DNA of 64,000 nt, taken from assembly GCF_000332055.1 (NCBI RefSeq), contig NZ_ALVZ01000219.1:1-64000 (forward strand), read 5' to 3'. The stretch comes from Xenococcus sp. PCC 7305. GTDB taxonomy: Bacteria > Cyanobacteriota > Cyanobacteriia > Cyanobacteriales > Xenococcaceae. Of the stretch, positions 59,900-64,000 are shown piece after piece (within the stretch, counting starts at the first letter, position 1; every line of letters starts with the position of its first letter). The translations under genes and the position numbers were made by a program. Below the pieces are notes generated by a model. It saw only the letters and a program-made list of their open reading frames with translations. It made no database searches and was not told where the DNA came from.

Positions 59900-61327
59900 A
59901 TGATTATTTGTACCAACTGTAATCACGAAAATCCAGAAGGCTCTGTACAATGTGAAAATTGCTACTCTCCTTTACCTAAAACTTCGCCTTGCCCAAATTG
60001 CGGGGCTTTCACCCAGATTAACGCGACTTTTTGTGGTCAATGTGGCTACAATCTCCTGTCGGAAGAGCCGCTGTCATTGATGGAACTAGATGATGATTCG
60101 GAAAACTCATTAGACCCCAAAGACACAATTCCCCACCAAGTGGTTGATGTGGTTGATTTTGGCTCCCAAGATTCTTGGGATGCTGAAACAGAAGATCAAC
60201 CAGAAGCTCTGTCCTCTCCAATTGCAGATTTAGAAGATTTAGAAGATCTAGAAGATCTAGAAGAGCCGGATTCAGAAGAAGCAGAATTAGAACAATTTGT
60301 TTTTACTGCCAACTCAGAATCTGATGTTTTTGAACCAGATTTTGAACCGGATTTGGAACCAGATTTAGAGGTAGACTTAGAAGCCGAGCTACCTGAAATG
60401 TCTGGGATAGAAGAGTTAGAAGCCACAACTGCTAGCTCCGAATCATGGGAAAGCGCTGAAATAGAAGAAGAGCTGAGCGTAGAGGAAGATCTAGAAGAGG
60501 AAGATCTAGAAGAAGTAGAGCTAGAAGAAGTAGAGCTAGAAGAAGTAGAGCTAGAAGAAGTAGAGCTAGAAGAATTTGTCCTCGATACCAACTCTGAACC
60601 TGATGCTTTTGAGCCAGATTTTGACTTAGACTTGGAGCGAAACCTAGAGGCTGAGCTCCCCGACATGTCTGATATAGATGAGCTGGAAGCAACAACTGCC
60701 AGAGTAGTACCTGAAATATCTTCGACAGAAGAATTAAAAGAAGAATTGGAAGTTGATGAGCAGCCCCAACAATCACCTGCAAGTCCACAAATAGAGCCAG
60801 AATTGGAGCCGGAATTGGAGCCAGAATTGGAGCCAGAATTAGATTTAGATGCACCATCTGAATTTTCTGAGTATGGGGAATCTTTGAAAACAGTAGACTC
60901 AGACTCAGTCTCGCCAATGTCTCCGCTCTCAAGTTTTCGAGCTGGCTCGAATCCCATCCATCCCGTATCAGAATCAGCAACTCAACTACAATTGGAGCGA
61001 ATTATTTTGTTTCATGTGCAAACTGACACTGACATAGAACTTTCCCAAAATTTAGACATTATTCGGATTGGAAAACCCAACAATCAAATTCCCCCTGATA
61101 TCGACGTGTCAGGTTTTCCTGATGCGAACATCGTCTCCCGAGTACATGCCAATATTAGAGTTGAAGGAAACACTTATTTTGTCGAGGATGCGGGAAGCTC
61201 GAATGGAACATATGTTAACCATAAACCTTTGCTGATAGGAAACAGACATCGTCTCCGTTTTGGCGATCGCATTTCTTTAGGCAAAGGGGATCTTATGACT
61301 TTCATTTTCAAGATTATTAATGAGTAA
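59900..61327 (+). CDS. Zinc-ribbon and FHA domain protein with long acidic linker
   Basis: The 475-residue product begins with two zinc ribbons (CTNCNHENPEGSVQCENC and CPNCGAFTQINATFCGQC). A very acidic low-complexity region (about 60-340) follows, with tandem repeats such as EVELEEVELEE and PELEPELEPE. It ends with an FHA domain (about 375-470) containing VSRVHANIRVEG and DAGSSNGTYVNHKPL, which binds phosphothreonine. It may link Ser/Thr kinase signalling to another complex. No kinase gene is nearby. The linker length is probably variable between strains. Confidence 0.88.
   Translation: MIICTNCNHENPEGSVQCENCYSPLPKTSPCPNCGAFTQINATFCGQCGYNLLSEEPLSLMELDDDSENSLDPKDTIPHQVVDVVDFGSQDSWDAETEDQPEALSSPIADLEDLEDLEDLEEPDSEEAELEQFVFTANSESDVFEPDFEPDLEPDLEVDLEAELPEMSGIEELEATTASSESWESAEIEEELSVEEDLEEEDLEEVELEEVELEEVELEEVELEEFVLDTNSEPDAFEPDFDLDLERNLEAELPDMSDIDELEATTARVVPEISSTEELKEELEVDEQPQQSPASPQIEPELEPELEPELEPELDLDAPSEFSEYGESLKTVDSDSVSPMSPLSSFRAGSNPIHPVSESATQLQLERIILFHVQTDTDIELSQNLDIIRIGKPNNQIPPDIDVSGFPDANIVSRVHANIRVEGNTYFVEDAGSSNGTYVNHKPLLIGNRHRLRFGDRISLGKGDLMTFIFKIINE
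60515..60574 (+). repeat. 15-base tandem repeat in the FHA gene linker
   Basis: GTAGAGCTAGAAGAA occurs four times in direct tandem and encodes VELEE units. A 12-base array (GAGCCAGAATTG, four copies with single substitutions) lies at 60793-60840, and a TTAGAAGAT array at about 60226-60264. Unit lengths are multiples of three, so slippage changes the linker length without frameshift. Confidence 0.8.
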
Positions 61328-61416
61328 TAAGTAATAAGTAATGAGTTTACTTACAAATAAAGAAAAGGCAATAGCAAGTAGTTTCCCCAACCTAAAACCT
61401 AAAACCTAAAACCTAC
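61321..61416. repeat. TAAGTAA and CCTAAAA tandem repeats between convergent genes
   Basis: GAGTAATAAGTAATAAGTAA starts at 61322, overlapping the FHA stop codon, and CCTAAAACCTAAAACCTAAA lies at 61391-61410. The latter runs into the stop codon of the opposite gene. No stem-loop terminator is evident. Confidence 0.6.
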
Positions 61417-62072
61417 CTTAGGGCCAGATCAGAATCTAAAGTAATATCTAAATCTTGATTGGGATTAATAGAAACCAGTTCTACTTCATTGCCGCCTAAG
61501 AGCAACCCAGTAATTGCCCCCAAACCCGTGCCAATGAGAACTTCTCCCACACTAATATCCCCAAAAATTTCTGACAATACTGCCGCTGCGGCCGAGCCAA
61601 TGGCGGCACCTTTGAGAACATCACCAACATCTTTCCCTCTCTTCACTGTTTCAGTGCGAGTTACAGTTTCTGATCTGGCATTAATATATTGTCTGCTGCC
61701 ATCAGCAAAAATTAATTGATCCGCAATAAAAACCGAACCATTTCCTGAAGGCTCTATTTGACCTAAAACTTCCGTTCCGTAGGGAATCAAAGTATTGCGA
61801 TCGCGATCTCGAATGTTTGCTGCGACAGTGAGGGTCAGCTCAATCGTTTCTTCTTTAGTGACCAAAACCTTTTCTTTGTCGTATTCTAGAGGGATTGTGA
61901 CGCCAGCAGGAATCACAATATCATTATTAATCTGATTATTATTGCCAGAAGAACGGCCATTAGAAGGGAATAACTGGGCGTGAGCAGGGGATAAACTGGC
62001 TAGGGATGCCATCATTGTGCTAAGACTGAGTCCAATAGCAATAGCTGATCTATAGTATTTAGCGTCAAACAT
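61413..62072 (-). CDS. Secreted protein with glycine-zipper segment
   Basis: From ATG 62072 the product is 219 residues with a Sec signal peptide (hydrophobic core IAIGLSLSTMMASLASL, cleavage likely near AHAQ); ATG 62105 would add 11 residues. The mature part has IPAGVTIPLEYDKEKVLVT and LIPYGTEVLGQIEPSG, reminiscent of periplasmic beta-barrel domains of the VirB10/TrbI kind. A Gly/Ala-rich hydrophobic zipper (about 160-205) that may enter a membrane follows. The function is unknown. It faces the FHA gene and is divergent from the lytic transglycosylase. Confidence 0.7.
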   Translation of the reverse strand: MFDAKYYRSAIAIGLSLSTMMASLASLSPAHAQLFPSNGRSSGNNNQINNDIVIPAGVTIPLEYDKEKVLVTKEETIELTLTVAANIRDRDRNTLIPYGTEVLGQIEPSGNGSVFIADQLIFADGSRQYINARSETVTRTETVKRGKDVGDVLKGAAIGSAAAAVLSEIFGDISVGEVLIGTGLGAITGLLLGGNEVELVSINPNQDLDITLDSDLALR

Positions 62073-62152
62073 AGTTTTACTAATTAATAAATTGTCTAAT
62101 TGCATCTAGTCAGTGGCAATGACGCGAGTAGTTCGAGAAGAGTTCCTTAAGT

Positions 62153-62177
62153 GTTAAACATTAAACATTAAACATTG
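62153..62177. repeat. TAAACAT heptamer array
   Basis: Three tandem TAAACAT units plus a partial fourth fill the spacer just before the ATG of the transglycosylase gene. Nothing else was recognised in this divergent promoter region. Confidence 0.6.
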
Positions 62178-62179
62178 AA

Positions 62180-64000
62180 ATGTTAGAGTCAGAATTCTTG
62201 CGAAAACTTTTTAAAGAGCATGAGAATCGTTATTTGGGACTTATTTTAGGGTCAGGGGCTATTCTTTTGCTGGGAAGCTCAATTCTCTTGGCTTCCCGGG
62301 ACACTCAGTCCGATAATTGGCAATATTCGCGAATTAACAAGAGTCAATCAGATAATCAGGCGATCGCACCGCTGGTTAGCTTAACTCCGCAACAAAGGGC
62401 TAATGAACTTGTAATAATCGCAGAGCAAACTCTACCCCGCAATAGTTCAGTCAAAGATCGGAAACTGACTCTTAATACCCGCCATCGAGCTAAATTTTTA
62501 CTAGCTGATGATTTACTGAATCAAGGTCAAGGCGAAGCCGCTCTAGCCTATGTCCAGGATTTGAAGAGAGATTATCGGATGCTGGCTCCCTATGTTTTGT
62601 TGCAAGAAGCTAAAGCCTATAAGCAAATGGAACGGCCAGAGCAGGTTGACAAGATTGGGCAAACAATTCTCGCTAAATATCCTGATTCTGAAGTTGTTCC
62701 TGATGTTCTCAAGCTTTTAGGCGTAGAGCGTCCCGAATATCGTCAAATTTTAATTGAGAAATTTCCTTTTCACTCTGTAACCCATGATCTTGCCCGTGAA
62801 CTATTACAGGATAACCCTGAGCAATGGAAATTGTTATTATTGCTAGCAAAATATAGTCGGGAACCCGATATTGATCGGCTACGCGATCGCTTAGTTTTGG
62901 AATATCCCTCCGAACTAACAGAAGCTGATTGGGAGGCGATCGCTGATGGCTATTGGCGCGAAGAGGAACATCGCAAAGCTGCTGATGCCTACCAGTTGTC
63001 AGCTGACACCCCTCAAAATCTTTATCGGACAGCGAGGGGCTTTCATCGTAATGGCAATATTCATCAGGCAAAAAGAGCTTACCAGAAATTAATTAGCGAA
63101 TATCATGACGCCACAGAAACCGGCTCAGCCTTACTTTATCTAGCAGGTATTTCTGGAGGATATCAAGGTATTTTCTACCTGAATAAGGTTGTCGATAAAT
63201 TCCCTGAATTAACCGCTAATGCTTTACTTTCACAATCAATTATTTATAATGCCCTCGGCAGCACCACCCTCGCTCAAGAAACGAGAGACAAAGCTTTTGC
63301 TGAATATGGAGATTCACCCATTGTTTTAGATTATCGTTGGCGCAAGGCTAAGAGCTTGGCAGCAAAGGGAAATTATCAAGCTGCTTGGCAATGGGGAAAA
63401 GCGATCGCCAAAACTAATAATGTCAATAGCGACCCGAAAGCGATCTTTTGGATGGGAAAATGGGCGCAAAAGTTGGGGAACAAAGCTGAGGCAGAACAGG
63501 CTTTTCGCAAGGTGTTATCTTTGCATCCACAATCCTATTATGCTTGGCGTTCTGCGGTGATGTTAGGTTGGGATGTCGGAAATTTTTCCACTCTGCGGCA
63601 ACAACAGATTACCCTGGAATTGTCGCAAAACTATGCCCCACTGCCACTAGGTTCGGATGTGTTGCAGGAATTGTATTTACTGGGGCAGTATGAATCAGCC
63701 TGGGTTAGGTTGCAATCAGAAATAGTTGACCCACAAAAGTTGACAGTGAAAGAGCAATTTAGCGAAGCGATGCTATTGCAAAAGCTGGGAAATACCCGTG
63801 TGGGCATTCAACAAATCTGGAGTTTAGCCCAAAGATATTCGGCTCTGGATCGGATTCAATGGCGATCTCTGAGAAAAACTAATGCCTATTGGTATGGTCT
63901 ATTTCCTTTTCCTTATCAAGAGGCAATTATCAACCAGGGAAAACAACAAAAACTTAACCCCTTATTGGCGATCTCCGTGATGCGCAAAGAATCCACCTTT
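62180..64000 (+). CDS. Membrane-anchored soluble-lytic-type murein transglycosylase, 3' end cut
   Basis: The frame from ATG 62180 is open to the window edge (607 codons). Residues about 19-40 form a membrane anchor (LGLILGSGAILLLGSSILLA). A long superhelical region of TPR-like helices follows, as in Slt70 (for example GNKAEAEQAFRKVLSLHPQS). The last visible residues, NPLLAISVMRKESTF, match the start of the Slt catalytic domain, with the catalytic Glu in RKEST. The enzyme would cleave peptidoglycan glycan strands to 1,6-anhydro products. The rest of the catalytic domain lies beyond 64000. Confidence 0.9.
   Translation, partial: MLESEFLRKLFKEHENRYLGLILGSGAILLLGSSILLASRDTQSDNWQYSRINKSQSDNQAIAPLVSLTPQQRANELVIIAEQTLPRNSSVKDRKLTLNTRHRAKFLLADDLLNQGQGEAALAYVQDLKRDYRMLAPYVLLQEAKAYKQMERPEQVDKIGQTILAKYPDSEVVPDVLKLLGVERPEYRQILIEKFPFHSVTHDLARELLQDNPEQWKLLLLLAKYSREPDIDRLRDRLVLEYPSELTEADWEAIADGYWREEEHRKAADAYQLSADTPQNLYRTARGFHRNGNIHQAKRAYQKLISEYHDATETGSALLYLAGISGGYQGIFYLNKVVDKFPELTANALLSQSIIYNALGSTTLAQETRDKAFAEYGDSPIVLDYRWRKAKSLAAKGNYQAAWQWGKAIAKTNNVNSDPKAIFWMGKWAQKLGNKAEAEQAFRKVLSLHPQSYYAWRSAVMLGWDVGNFSTLRQQQITLELSQNYAPLPLGSDVLQELYLLGQYESAWVRLQSEIVDPQKLTVKEQFSEAMLLQKLGNTRVGIQQIWSLAQRYSALDRIQWRSLRKTNAYWYGLFPFPYQEAIINQGKQQKLNPLLAISVMRKESTF

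Noticed and set aside
60196-60957. Long minus-strand frame of 253 codons rich in Ser
   Set aside because: It is the antisense shadow of the acidic repeats in the FHA gene; Glu/Leu codon repeats read backward as Ser. No ribosome site or domain is present.
62709-63071. Minus-strand frame of 120 codons
   Set aside because: It lies entirely within the transglycosylase gene, which is the better supported frame.

Overview
The window is a stretch of cyanobacterial chromosome. The evidence is the recurring HIP1 octamer GCGATCGC (for example 13623-13630, 15434-15441, 58283-58290), a phylloquinone-type MenA, an NDH-1 CO2-uptake operon (ndhF-ndhD-cup), a DnaK of the DnaK1 type, the pilB-pilT-pilC order, two small RRM proteins, an NblB/CpcE-like HEAT protein, and families seen mainly in cyanobacteria (DUF4278, LpxB-related protein). 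Base composition is AT-rich. No phage genes, transposase or CRISPR array were seen. The strain or genus cannot be fixed from this window. Both edges cut genes: an RTX calcium-binding protein on the left and a lytic transglycosylase on the right.

Layout. 1-8.8 kb: RTX protein, RRM protein, M48 peptidase, HEAT protein, prohibitin-like protein, then the type IV pilus motor operon pilB-pilT-pilC on the minus strand. 9-15.6 kb: a plus-strand chaperone and ribosome-assembly block, grpE-dnaK-dnaJ-TusA-like-rsgA-LD-carboxypeptidase, with 4-base overlaps in its middle. 15.7-25.5 kb: MscS-type channel, a lone peptide-type ABC permease, menA, hydrolase, UbiE-family methyltransferase, a methylglyoxal synthase/lipid kinase fusion, and two secreted proteins of unknown role. 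25.7-30.3 kb: guaA and cbiD, a pseudouridine synthase and a hydrolase. 30.4-35.1 kb: ndhF-ndhD-cup. 35.3-42.9 kb: methyltransferase plus lipoprotein, unknown proteins, a 38-codon small ORF, tRNA-Val(TAC), an M1 aminopeptidase with HEAT repeats, and an acetyltransferase.

42.9-50.1 kb is the most distinctive region. It is a minus-strand array of cynA-cynB-cynD-cynS (cyanate import and cyanase) followed closely by a HupE-like membrane protein, a WD40 protein, an 83-residue Cys/His protein and a COG0523 GTPase. A consensus NtcA site with a correctly spaced -10 box lies just before cynA. The encoded CynA-like protein has an unusual 135-residue N-terminal extension ahead of its twin-arginine lipoprotein signal. 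50.4-64 kb holds argC, a 2OG-Fe(II) oxygenase-like protein, an LpxB-related protein, DUF4278 proteins, coaE, a second RRM gene sharing a leader motif with the first, DUF1499, pentapeptide-repeat, 6-phosphogluconolactonase, a zinc-ribbon/FHA protein, a secreted glycine-zipper protein and the truncated transglycosylase.

Short tandem repeats, mostly heptamers, are scattered through the spacers. In three places such DNA lies inside open frames: the NdhD C-terminus, the middle of CbiD, and the C-terminus of the LD-carboxypeptidase.
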